From: Lachnoclostridium sp.
GTDB taxonomy: Bacteria > Bacteroidota > Bacteroidia > Bacteroidales > Muribaculaceae
Assembly: GCA_023667185.1 (NCBI GenBank)
Contig: JAMPAP010000002.1
Span: 289,096-353,095, forward strand
DNA length: 64,000 nucleotides
Direction: 5' to 3'
Both the position numbers and the translations under genes were made by a program. Of this stretch, positions 14,901-23,388 are shown piece by piece. Positions within the stretch are counted from its first letter, which is position 1. The number at the start of each line of letters is the position of its first letter. Below the pieces are notes generated by a model. That model saw only the letters and a program-made list of their open reading frames with translations, ran no database searches and had not been told where the DNA came from.

Positions 14901-16949
14901 ATGAATTCATTAAAATTAGCTTTAGCAATGGCAGTTACAGTGGGTGTGACCGCATGTCAGGGACATCGCCAGGAGCACCTCAAGAGCCTCAATCCGAGCT
15001 ATTTTGACACTATGGTGTCGCCCGGAACCGATTTCTACGGATATGTTAACACCGGATGGGAGAAAGCTCATCCTCTTACAGCTGAATACTCTCGTTACGG
15101 CCAGTTTAACATCCTTAACGATTCATCAGAAAACCGCGTAAAGGAGCTTATCCTCCACCTCGGCGACAAGAATCCCGAGCCCGGAACGGTTGACTATAAG
15201 GTGTGGACTATTTATAGCCAGGCTATGGACTCTGTGCGCCGCAACGCCGAGGGTGCAACCCCCATCATGGCTGACCTCAAGAAAATCGAGGATACTCCTC
15301 ATGAAGGGATGACTGACCTCTTCCTCTGGATGCACGGCAACTATGCAAGCCCCTTCTTCGGCGCAGGCCCCATGGAGGATCTTGCTAATTCCAATGTATA
15401 TGCAATGTATGTCAGCGGCGGCGGTATGGGACTGGGCGACCGCGACTACTATCTGCTTAATGATGACCGCAATACTGAGGTCCGCGAGGCTTACAAGAAG
15501 CTTATTACTGACCAGATGCAGAATGCCGGCTACTCGGCAGAGGATGCCACCCGTATCATGAACAATGTGATGAAGATCGAGACCGCACTTGCTGACTCAG
15601 CTTTCACCCGCGAGGAGTCACGTAACATCCCTGCAATGTATAATCCCCGCACTTTTGCCCAGCTTAAGGAAATGTATCCCAACATCGTCTGGGATCGTTT
15701 CTTCGTAGAGACAATGGGTATCGAATCGCCTGATACAGTAATCGTTACCGAGCTTAAGAGCGTAGCCCGCGCCAACGAGCTGATGGGCAAGCTCACTGAT
15801 CGCGAAATCAAGGACTACTACCTCTGGAAATACGTAGCACAGGCTGCACCGACACTCTCTGACGACTTCACCAACAGTTCATTTGAGTTCTCAAAGGTGA
15901 TGAGCGGCGTGCAGGAGCTTCGTCCCCGCTGGAAGCGTGCCCTTGGTGCTACCGAAGGTGCTCTCGGCGAGGCTGTAGGCCAGCTTTACGTTGAGAAATA
16001 CTTCCCCGAGTCATCCAAGCAGTATATGATAGGCCTTGTGGAAAACCTCCGCGGAGCGCTCCGCGAGCATATCACCAACCTTGACTGGATGACTGACACC
16101 ACTAAGGCTCAGGCTCTTAACAAGCTCGACGCTTTCACCGTAAAGATCGGCTATCCCGACAAATGGAAAGACTACTCTTCGATGGAGATCGACCCCAAGC
16201 TCAGCTACTATGAGAATATGCACAACGTGTCAATGTGGCATCAGCGTGACCTCTATTCGAAATGGGGCAAGCCCGTCGACAAGACCGAGTGGGGCATGAC
16301 ACCTCAGACTGTCAACGCTTACTATAATCCCACCGCCAACGAGATAGTATTCCCCGCCGCCATTCTTCAGGCTCCCTTCTTCGATCCTGAAGCAAGCGAT
16401 GCTGAAAACTATGGCGGTATCGGCGTGGTGATCGGCCACGAGATGACTCACGGATTTGACGATCAAGGTCGTAACTTCGACGCTGCCGGCAACATGGTTG
16501 ACTGGTGGACACCCGAAGATGCCAAGGCATTTGAGGAAAAGACCAAAGGCCTCATTGCACAGTTTGACGCTGTAGAGGTGCTCCCCGGCGTGTTTGCCAA
16601 CGGCCAGTACACCCTCGGCGAGAACATCGCTGACCAGGGCGGCCTCCGCATCGCCATGACTGCATTCCTTAACTCTCAGGCCAAGAAGGGCGTGGATGTC
16701 AAGTCAGAAGAAGCCAAGATTGACGGATACACTCCCGAGCAGGTGTTCTACATGAACTACGCCAACCTCTGGGCAAACAATATCCGCGAGGCCGAAATCA
16801 AGTCGCTCACTACCGGCGACGTTCACTCGCTTGGCCGCAACCGCGTCAACGTCACTCTGCGCAACATTGCTCCCTTCTTCGAAGCATTCGGCATCAAGGA
16901 AGGTGATCCTATGTATCGCCCTGAAGCTGAGCGCGTAGTAATCTGGTAA
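14901..16949 (+). CDS. M13 family metallopeptidase lipoprotein (neprilysin/PepO type)
   Basis: Zinc endopeptidase acting on small peptides, probably at the periplasmic or outer-membrane face. 682 residues from the ATG at 14901, close to the usual M13 length. MNSLKLALAMAVTVGVTAC is a lipoprotein signal. The zinc motif is VIGHEMTHGFDDQG (HEMTH near residues 513-517), the third ligand is in ENIADQGG, and NAYYNPTANEIVFPA and the Trp C-terminus (RVVIW) are family hallmarks. All catalytic elements are present. It stands alone between its promoter and a hairpin terminator. Confidence 0.95.
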   Translation: MNSLKLALAMAVTVGVTACQGHRQEHLKSLNPSYFDTMVSPGTDFYGYVNTGWEKAHPLTAEYSRYGQFNILNDSSENRVKELILHLGDKNPEPGTVDYKVWTIYSQAMDSVRRNAEGATPIMADLKKIEDTPHEGMTDLFLWMHGNYASPFFGAGPMEDLANSNVYAMYVSGGGMGLGDRDYYLLNDDRNTEVREAYKKLITDQMQNAGYSAEDATRIMNNVMKIETALADSAFTREESRNIPAMYNPRTFAQLKEMYPNIVWDRFFVETMGIESPDTVIVTELKSVARANELMGKLTDREIKDYYLWKYVAQAAPTLSDDFTNSSFEFSKVMSGVQELRPRWKRALGATEGALGEAVGQLYVEKYFPESSKQYMIGLVENLRGALREHITNLDWMTDTTKAQALNKLDAFTVKIGYPDKWKDYSSMEIDPKLSYYENMHNVSMWHQRDLYSKWGKPVDKTEWGMTPQTVNAYYNPTANEIVFPAAILQAPFFDPEASDAENYGGIGVVIGHEMTHGFDDQGRNFDAAGNMVDWWTPEDAKAFEEKTKGLIAQFDAVEVLPGVFANGQYTLGENIADQGGLRIAMTAFLNSQAKKGVDVKSEEAKIDGYTPEQVFYMNYANLWANNIREAEIKSLTTGDVHSLGRNRVNVTLRNIAPFFEAFGIKEGDPMYRPEAERVVIW

Positions 16950-16974
16950 TCAAAAAATCTCAACAATACCATTC

Positions 16975-17009
16975 CACCGCTGCAGGCCATGTAATGACCT
17001 GCGGCGGTG
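16975..17009 (+). terminator. Hairpin terminator after the M13 peptidase
   Basis: CACCGC-T-GCAGG (16975-16986) pairs with CCTGC-G-GCGGTG (16998-17009) with one T-G pair. Downstream is ATAATATT rather than a strong T run, so termination may be partial. Confidence 0.6.
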
Positions 17010-17015
17010 ATAATA

Positions 17016-17184
17016 TTAGAGTATGTTTACTTTTAACTTAATGAAACCTTTGAAAAGACTTTCCGGCCTGTTTTCAGCTTTCATTCAGTCATTATGGAAC
17101 CCCATAACTCCTTCATTCTATCTAAAAACATACTCGAAAATCCATTTCAAATCTTAACATAAGTCAAAAGTAAACATACTCTTA
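17016..17184. mobile_element. Short inverted-repeat element (MITE-like), about 163 bases
   Basis: Terminal inverted repeats of about 22 bases begin GAGTATGTTTACTTTT at 17019 and end with its complement AAAAGTAAACATACTC at 17181, differing at one later position. TTA at 17016-17018 and again at 17182-17184 looks like a 3-base target duplication. The inside encodes nothing; a third partial copy of the tip, AAACATACTC, sits at 17126-17135. The element ends 12 bases before the nadK start codon. A 3-base TNA duplication is known for part of the IS5 family, so a non-autonomous derivative of such an element is a reasonable guess. Confidence 0.7.
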
Positions 17185-17196
17185 ATCGTCACTAAG

Positions 17197-18081
17197 ATGA
17201 AGATAGCATTTATAGGTAAACGTCGTCAGACAGAGCGTGACATCCGGCTGATCAACAAGTTTATGAAGCAGCTTGCCGACAAGGGCGTGGATATAGCCAT
17301 AGAGCTACGCCTGCTCCGCTCGCTGCGCGATGCCGGAAAAATCGAGGTCAACCATTTCACTGAATTTGATGGCGACGCCTTCGACGCTGATTTTGTAATA
17401 AGTATCGGCGGTGACGGCACACTGCTGCGAAGCGCCACCACTGTGGCCATGAAGCATATACCCATCGTAGGGGTCAACACCGGGCACCTCGGATTTCTTG
17501 CCGACGAAATGCTTGATAATGCCTCAGCCATCACTTCACAGCTTCTCGCGGGCGACTACGCCATCGAGGACAGGGCGATGCTTGAGGTGAGTCTTCATGA
17601 CAATCAGCCGGGAATCACCTTCCCCGGCAGCCCTTATGCGCTCAACGAGGTGGCAGTGCTACGCCAGGATACAGCCTCGATGATTTCAGTCAACGCCCGG
17701 CTCGATGGCATGGATGTAGCTGATTATCAAGGCGACGGTCTTATAATCTCAACACCTACCGGCAGCACAGCGTATAATCTCTCGGTAGGCGGCCCGATAA
17801 TCGAGCCGTCAGCCCCGGCATTTGTGATATCACCTATCGCCCCGCATGCCTTGACGATGCGTCCCCTCGTGGTAAGCCATCATCGCACCATAGAACTAAG
17901 CGTCTATTCCCGCAGCAACAGTTACCGACTCACCCTCGACGGACGTGCTGCTATCCTGCCTCTTACCACCGCCTTAACCGTCAAGAAAGCCGAATTTCCG
18001 GTAAGAATAGTCCATTTTCCCGGCAGCAATTTCTTTGACACCCTCCGCGCCAAGATGCTGTGGGGCGTCAGCAAACGATAA
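17197..18081 (+). CDS. nadK: NAD kinase
   Basis: Phosphorylates NAD+ to NADP+ in the cytoplasm. 294 residues, normal length. ISIGGDGTLLRS is the GGDGT catalytic motif, NTGHLGFLADE follows it, and STPTGSTAYNLSVGGP is the second conserved block. The N-terminus MKIAFIGKRRQTER starts the Rossmann-like half. The start codon lies 12 bases after the MITE-like element, so any promoter must lie within or beyond that element; AACCTTTG at 17045-17052 inside it is one mismatch from the -7 consensus. The next gene begins one base after its stop. Confidence 0.96.
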   Translation: MKIAFIGKRRQTERDIRLINKFMKQLADKGVDIAIELRLLRSLRDAGKIEVNHFTEFDGDAFDADFVISIGGDGTLLRSATTVAMKHIPIVGVNTGHLGFLADEMLDNASAITSQLLAGDYAIEDRAMLEVSLHDNQPGITFPGSPYALNEVAVLRQDTASMISVNARLDGMDVADYQGDGLIISTPTGSTAYNLSVGGPIIEPSAPAFVISPIAPHALTMRPLVVSHHRTIELSVYSRSNSYRLTLDGRAAILPLTTALTVKKAEFPVRIVHFPGSNFFDTLRAKMLWGVSKR

Positions 18082-18082
18082 C

Positions 18083-19435
18083 ATGACAATGAAAAACATT
18101 CTAAGATTAGCATTTGCGATATTCATGCTTCAGTGCGGACTGATGGCCATGGGTCAGAAGTTCTACTACGAGGGTGGATATTTTGAGAAAAAAGGTAGCA
18201 AATGGTATGAATACAAACCCTCAGAGAAGGCTGACGCGTGGAACTGGTTTAACGAAGTGGATGCCTCCGATGCCAATTACTATATTATCGATAATGGAAA
18301 TTGTAAAATTTCCGTTCCGAAAAGCCCTGCCAATGACTTCTATATAATGCTTAAAGGGCAGAGCCAGTGGGAATTGAAATACAAGTCAGTGGAAGCTCCT
18401 GACAAATGGCTGCCGCGCGACCGCTCGGCATTCCACCGCGCATATTTCAATGAGGGCGGGGTGTGTATCCTTGCATCTTACTGCCTGCTTCTGGACTATG
18501 CCAACTCTACAAACGACCTCATCCCTGACTTTGACAGCTATGATGTGATGTCAGAATATATGCGGTATCATAACACGCTTGAGCCTATCGCGCTGATTAC
18601 GCCTAAGGAGCTGCGCAATAACCATCGCGAATGTGAGCGCACCGTCTCCGACGCCCTCAACGGCTACTGCGGAGCGCGCGGCTGGAGCGGACTTATCCAG
18701 GTAGGCAACTTCCACAAGTGGCTGAGCAGCCGGAAGCCGTGGGCTTCACATGTGGAGATAGTAGAGCGCGGACTCGACCGTGTAGGCCTGCTGAACAACA
18801 CCCGCGACGCCCTACCCTACGCTTATTCAGCTATAACTGAAAAACTTAAGCTCAATACCGACGAGCATCAGGCTTATGACTACGCCGCCCTGCTGATATA
18901 TTACGTCGAGTCAGCCAAGAGCTATCATGCCATATTTCTCGGCTGCGATAAAGATGGATACTTCATGCGCGGCCCCAATTTCGAAGACCGGTTCACTGAT
19001 ACGAAATGCGACTTCGATTTCACTTTTGACGCCGATGCACCTGTCGTAGAATATATGCTGATGAAAATCAAGCGCCCGGAAAAGTCAGCCGTCACACCCC
19101 GGTGGAAAGGCTCTGACCGAACCATTTTCAGTAATCTAACATCCTCACCCGTACCGGTGAAAAGTCTGCGCTTGGCGGCCTCCAACTGGAAGTCAGGCCG
19201 ACCCGCCGTCAGAGCTTCACGAATGAAATTAGCCTCGAAATCTGACCCCTCGTTCACCGTTGAAATCAGGTATAACACCAAGGCCTGCATCGCCATAATC
19301 AATGGAGAAGGGAAATGGGCCGGACGCTCGACGGTGGATGGATTTATTGAGTATGATCTTGCCCAGATATGTCCTGACCTCCAGGTCGTAGCCTGCGACC
19401 CTGACTTCTATCAGGAGAAGTTTTATTACCAATAA
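18083..19435 (+). CDS. Secreted protein with C39-like cysteine peptidase fold (putative)
   Basis: 450 residues. The ATG at 18083 (MTMKNILRLAFAIFMLQCGLMAMGQK) gives a signal peptide; a second ATG two codons in is equally possible. A Cys in NEGGVCILASYCLLLDY (Cys128), a His in SYHAIFLGCDKDGYF (His282) and an Asn in MRGPNFED (Asn299) are spaced as in papain-like C39-type peptidases, so a protease or cross-linking role is possible. The C-terminal region (about 340-450) is a beta-rich segment. It follows nadK by one base and is probably cotranscribed. The family call is tentative and the Cys-His-Asn set is inferred by eye. Confidence 0.75.
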   Translation: MTMKNILRLAFAIFMLQCGLMAMGQKFYYEGGYFEKKGSKWYEYKPSEKADAWNWFNEVDASDANYYIIDNGNCKISVPKSPANDFYIMLKGQSQWELKYKSVEAPDKWLPRDRSAFHRAYFNEGGVCILASYCLLLDYANSTNDLIPDFDSYDVMSEYMRYHNTLEPIALITPKELRNNHRECERTVSDALNGYCGARGWSGLIQVGNFHKWLSSRKPWASHVEIVERGLDRVGLLNNTRDALPYAYSAITEKLKLNTDEHQAYDYAALLIYYVESAKSYHAIFLGCDKDGYFMRGPNFEDRFTDTKCDFDFTFDADAPVVEYMLMKIKRPEKSAVTPRWKGSDRTIFSNLTSSPVPVKSLRLAASNWKSGRPAVRASRMKLASKSDPSFTVEIRYNTKACIAIINGEGKWAGRSTVDGFIEYDLAQICPDLQVVACDPDFYQEKFYYQ

Positions 19436-19513
19436 ATGTTAAATCAGCTGATTTTAAGTTGTTAGTTTGTATCTTTGCATATTAATATTGTAACTTTTTA
19501 AGGAATATATTCA

Positions 19514-21301
19514 ATGTCGATAGATCAGATAATTTCCGAGGGCGTAGTAAAAGCCCTTAAGTCGCTCTATGATATAGACGTAAATGCCCGGGACGTAAAG
19601 CCTCAGGCTACACGCAAGGAGTTTGAAGGCAACCTTACCGTAGTGGTGTTTCCATGGGTGAAAGCTGCCCGTAAGAGCCCTGAAAAGGTGGCCGACGAGA
19701 TAGGCCAGTGGCTGCTTGACAACGAAGCATCTGTCAAGGGCTTCAACGTGGTAAAAGGCTTCCTCAACATCGTGATTGAGCCGAGATTCTGGAACACGAT
19801 GCTTGACAATATGCTTGCCACCAAGGACTTCGGCATCACAGCTGCCGGGGAAGATTCTCCATTAGTAATGGTGGAATACTCGTCGCCCAACACCAACAAA
19901 CCGCTCCATCTGGGTCATGTGCGCAACAATCTGCTCGGCTTCAGCCTGTCAAAGATTCTCGCAGCGTGCGGCAACCGCGTGGTCAAGACCAATATCGTCA
20001 ACGACCGCGGCATCCACATCTGCAAGTCAATGTTGGCCTGGCAGAAGTGGGGCAATGGCGCTACCCCCGAGTCAACCGGCAAGAAGGGCGATCATCTTAT
20101 CGGCGACTTCTACGTGCTCTTTGACAAGCATTTCAAGCAGGAAGTGGCTGACCTCATGGCCAAAGGGATGACTGAAGATGAGGCCAAAGCCGCATCGCCC
20201 CTGATGAAGGAGGCTCGCGAAATGCTCGTAAAGTGGGAGGCAAAAGATCCCGAGGTACGTGCGCTATGGAAGATGATGAACGACTGGGTATATGCCGGAT
20301 TTGATGAGACCTACAAGCGCATGGGCGTAAGCTTCGACAAAATCTATTACGAGAGCGAGACTTACCTCGAAGGAAAGGAGAAGGTACTTGAAGGCCTTGA
20401 AAAAGGGCTGATGTACCGCAAGGAGGATGGCTCAGTATGGGCTGACCTCACTGACGAAGGTCTCGACCAGAAGCTTCTGCTGCGCGCTGACGGCACCTCG
20501 GTCTACATGACTCAAGATATAGGCACCGCCAAGCTCCGCTATCAGGATTATCCCATCGACAAGATGATATATGTGGTTGGCAACGAGCAGGATTATCACT
20601 TCAAGGTGCTCTCTATCCTTCTTGATCGCCTCGGATTCTCGTGGGGTAAAGACCTCGTGCATTTCTCTTACGGAATGGTGGAACTGCCTGACGGCAAGAT
20701 GAAATCGCGCGAAGGCACCGTGGTTGATGCTGACGACCTGATGGATGAGATGGTAACCACCGCCCGACAGGTGTCATCAGAGCTTGGCAAGCTCGATGGC
20801 CTTACAGCTGAGGAGATTGACGGGATATCGGAAATGGTGGGTCTCGGCGCGCTGAAATACTTCCTGCTGAAGGTGGATCCACGTAAAAACATCACTTTCA
20901 ATCCCAAGGAATCAATCGATTTCAACGGAAATACCGGCCCATTTATCCAGTACACCCACGCCCGCATCTGCTCAGTGCTCCGCAGGGCTGAAGCCGAAGG
21001 TCTTGACCGCGTGGACTTTGACTACGAAGAGCCGACCGAGAAAGAGACTGACATTATCCAGACTCTCGCTGACTTCCCCGAGGTAGTCAAGGCCGCCGGA
21101 CAGAGCTACAGCCCCTCGCTGATAGCCAACTATGTATATTCACTCGTGAAGCTCTACAACCAGTTCTACCACGATTGCCCCATCCTCAAGGAGGAAAATC
21201 CGGCTCTTCGCAGCCGCCGCCTTGCCATCAGCGAGATGACAGCCCGCGTTATAGCCACCGGAATGGATCTTCTGGGCATAAAAGTTCCTCAGCGAATGTG
21301 A
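19514..21301 (+). CDS. argS: Arginyl-tRNA synthetase
   Basis: Charges tRNA-Arg. 595 residues, class I. The N-terminal additional domain is followed by SSPNTNKPLHLGHVRNNLLG (HIGH motif as HLGH) and the KMSKS equivalent GKMKSREGTV. NITFNPKESIDFNGNTGPFIQYTHAR precedes the anticodon-binding domain ending GIKVPQRM. A TATCTTTG box at 19470-19477 may be its promoter, although no TTG element is well placed. Confidence 0.97.
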   Translation: MSIDQIISEGVVKALKSLYDIDVNARDVKPQATRKEFEGNLTVVVFPWVKAARKSPEKVADEIGQWLLDNEASVKGFNVVKGFLNIVIEPRFWNTMLDNMLATKDFGITAAGEDSPLVMVEYSSPNTNKPLHLGHVRNNLLGFSLSKILAACGNRVVKTNIVNDRGIHICKSMLAWQKWGNGATPESTGKKGDHLIGDFYVLFDKHFKQEVADLMAKGMTEDEAKAASPLMKEAREMLVKWEAKDPEVRALWKMMNDWVYAGFDETYKRMGVSFDKIYYESETYLEGKEKVLEGLEKGLMYRKEDGSVWADLTDEGLDQKLLLRADGTSVYMTQDIGTAKLRYQDYPIDKMIYVVGNEQDYHFKVLSILLDRLGFSWGKDLVHFSYGMVELPDGKMKSREGTVVDADDLMDEMVTTARQVSSELGKLDGLTAEEIDGISEMVGLGALKYFLLKVDPRKNITFNPKESIDFNGNTGPFIQYTHARICSVLRRAEAEGLDRVDFDYEEPTEKETDIIQTLADFPEVVKAAGQSYSPSLIANYVYSLVKLYNQFYHDCPILKEENPALRSRRLAISEMTARVIATGMDLLGIKVPQRM

Positions 21302-21304
21302 ACA

Positions 21305-21339
21305 TTAGCTGTTAGTTGTTAGTTATTAGTTATTAGATT
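21305..21339. repeat. Heptamer tandem repeat TTAGTTA
   Basis: Five 7-base units in a row: TTAGCTG, TTAGTTG, TTAGTTA, TTAGTTA, TTAGATT. It starts two bases after the argS stop codon and fills most of the gap to the next gene. No hairpin is evident. Confidence 0.75.
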
Positions 21340-21359
21340 AATATTTTAGAATTTACAAT

Positions 21360-22085
21360 ATGAATTACTCACAGACACCCTCCCCTTACGGAGGTAATGG
21401 ATACGATCCTCAGAGCCATGCCTTTGCCATGCAGGTATCAGGCGTGCTTAAGCAAGTGTTTCTCAAGATGTTCCTCGGCCTGATCGTGTCAGGCCTCGTG
21501 GCATGGTATTGTGCCAACAGCGCAGGTTATCAGAGCTTTCTGATGAACCATAGCAGTATAGTATGGGTATTCTTCTTAGTTGAGATGGGTATCGTGATCG
21601 GTATCACATCGGCTCTTACCCGCATGAGCGCCACCATGGCCGCGCTGTTGTTTTATGTCTTTGCCGCCATCAACGGTCTGACCATAGCCCAGATATTCTG
21701 GGTCTACTCACTGACCTCCATCGCCAAGACATTCTTCATCTGCGCCGGTACATTCGGAGCAATGAGCGCCTACGGATATTTTACCACCCAGGACCTTACC
21801 AAGTGGGGCTCATTCCTGTTTTACGCTCTTTTAGGCCTGATTATAATGTCGCTGGTCAATATCTTTACCCGTTCTACCACATTTGAGTGGATAATCTCAG
21901 GCGCCGGCGTGCTCATCTTCATCGGCCTTACGGCATGGGACACCCAGCAGATCAAGCAGATGGTGCTCCAGGCTCCCGAAGAGTGGCAAGGACATATCTC
22001 CACCTATGGCGCTCTGACGCTGTATCTCGACTTTATCAACCTCTTCCTATATCTGCTCCGCTTCTTCGGCAATAGCAGAGACTAA
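21360..22085 (+). CDS. Bax inhibitor-1/YccA family membrane protein
   Basis: 241 residues with about seven hydrophobic segments. The segments VFLKMFLGLIVSGLVAWY, GAMSAYGYFTTQDLTKWG and GLTAWDTQQIKQM are characteristic of the Bax inhibitor-1 (UPF0005) family, whose bacterial members are inner-membrane proteins, some acting as pH-sensitive calcium leak channels; others (YccA) interact with the FtsH protease. The cytoplasmic N-terminus is Ser/Pro/Gly-rich. It lies alone between argS and the polyamine gene, all on the same strand with short gaps. Confidence 0.9.
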   Translation: MNYSQTPSPYGGNGYDPQSHAFAMQVSGVLKQVFLKMFLGLIVSGLVAWYCANSAGYQSFLMNHSSIVWVFFLVEMGIVIGITSALTRMSATMAALLFYVFAAINGLTIAQIFWVYSLTSIAKTFFICAGTFGAMSAYGYFTTQDLTKWGSFLFYALLGLIIMSLVNIFTRSTTFEWIISGAGVLIFIGLTAWDTQQIKQMVLQAPEEWQGHISTYGALTLYLDFINLFLYLLRFFGNSRD

Positions 22086-22113
22086 CCTGTTAACCCCTCA
22101 ACTTCAAAAACAA

Positions 22114-23313
22114 ATGGCTAAAGTAATCATCATCGGATGTGGTGGCGTAGGCACCGTCGTAGCCCACAAATGCGCCGCACATCCTGAAGTGTTCTCTGAA
22201 ATAATCATCGCATCGCGCACCCGCTCAAAGTGTGAGGCCGTGGTGGAAGCTATAGGCAAGGACTACGTCAGCGCTGACACTGTGGATGCCGACGATGTGG
22301 CTCAGCTCGTGGAGCTCTTCAACCGCCACAAGCCCCAGCTCGTAATCAATGTAGCTCTCCCCTATCAGGATCTTACCATCATGGACGCCTGCCTGATAAG
22401 CAAGGTCAACTACCTCGACACGGCCAACTACGAGCCTAAGGATGAGGCTCATTTCGAATACTCCTGGCAGTGGGCTTACAAGAAGCGCTTCGAGGACGCC
22501 GGATTGACCGCCATCCTCGGCTGCGGCTTTGACCCGGGCGTGTCAGGCGTGTTTACAGCATACGCCGCAAAGCATTACTTCAAGGAGATGACCACTCTTG
22601 ACATCGTAGACTGCAACGGCGGTGACCACGGCAAAGCATTTGCCACTAACTTCAACCCCGAAATCAATATCCGCGAGATCACCCAGAATGGCCGCTACTA
22701 CGAGAATGACCAATGGATCACCACCGGTCCGCTCGAGATTCACCGCACTCTCACCTACCCCACCATCGGCCCGCGCGAGAGCTACCTGATGTATCACGAG
22801 GAGCTCGAGTCGCTCGTCAAGAATTTCCCCTCGATCAAGCGCGCACGCTTCTGGATGACCTTCGGCCAGGAATATCTTACTCACCTGCGCGTGATCCAGA
22901 ATATCGGAATGGCCCGCATCGATGAGGTGGACTATAACGGCACCAAGATCGTTCCCCTTCAGTTCCTCAAAGCCGTGCTCCCCAATCCTCAGGACCTCGG
23001 CGCCAACTACCACGGCGAGACCTCAATCGGATGCCGCATCTCAGGTATCGACAAGGAGGGTAAGCCGCTCACATATTATATATGGAACAACTGCTCTCAC
23101 GAGGCCGCATATAAGGAGACCGGTATGCAAGCCGTAAGTTACACCACCGGCGTTCCCGCAATGGTGGGCGCCATGATGTTCCTTACCGGCAAATGGGTGA
23201 AGCCCGGCGTTAACAACGTCGAGGAGTTTGACCCGGATCCATTCCTCGAGGCTGTTGCCGCCAATGGTCTGCCTTGGCACGAGAAATTTAACATTGACCT
23301 CGAACTCGATTAA
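22114..23313 (+). CDS. Carboxynorspermidine/carboxyspermidine synthase (saccharopine dehydrogenase family)
   Basis: NADPH-dependent condensation of aspartate semialdehyde with a diamine to give carboxy-(nor)spermidine, which a separate decarboxylase turns into (nor)spermidine. 399 residues. AKVIIIGCGGVGTVVAHKCA is the Rossmann nucleotide site, and LGCGFDPGVSGVFTAYA plus VDCNGGDHG mark this branch of the saccharopine-dehydrogenase-like family rather than true lysine metabolism. Gut Bacteroidales make spermidine by this route. The matching carboxynorspermidine decarboxylase gene is not in the window. A hairpin lies just downstream. Confidence 0.88.
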   Translation: MAKVIIIGCGGVGTVVAHKCAAHPEVFSEIIIASRTRSKCEAVVEAIGKDYVSADTVDADDVAQLVELFNRHKPQLVINVALPYQDLTIMDACLISKVNYLDTANYEPKDEAHFEYSWQWAYKKRFEDAGLTAILGCGFDPGVSGVFTAYAAKHYFKEMTTLDIVDCNGGDHGKAFATNFNPEINIREITQNGRYYENDQWITTGPLEIHRTLTYPTIGPRESYLMYHEELESLVKNFPSIKRARFWMTFGQEYLTHLRVIQNIGMARIDEVDYNGTKIVPLQFLKAVLPNPQDLGANYHGETSIGCRISGIDKEGKPLTYYIWNNCSHEAAYKETGMQAVSYTTGVPAMVGAMMFLTGKWVKPGVNNVEEFDPDPFLEAVAANGLPWHEKFNIDLELD

Positions 23314-23333
23314 TTCTGCAAATTCACTTACGT

Positions 23334-23365
23334 CTATCTCGATGGCCGGCGTGTCATCGAGATAG
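23334..23365 (+). terminator. Stem-loop after the polyamine gene
   Basis: CTATCTCGATG (23334-23344) pairs perfectly with CATCGAGATAG (23355-23365), a 10-base loop between, followed by TTGTAAATAATT. The stem is strong but the T run is weak, so this is a likely but imperfect terminator. Confidence 0.55.
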
Positions 23366-23388
23366 TTGTAAATAATTACATTCACATT

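Noticed and set aside
22114-23313. Saccharopine dehydrogenase of lysine metabolism
   Set aside because: Sequence blocks fit the carboxynorspermidine synthase branch and no lysine pathway genes are adjacent.
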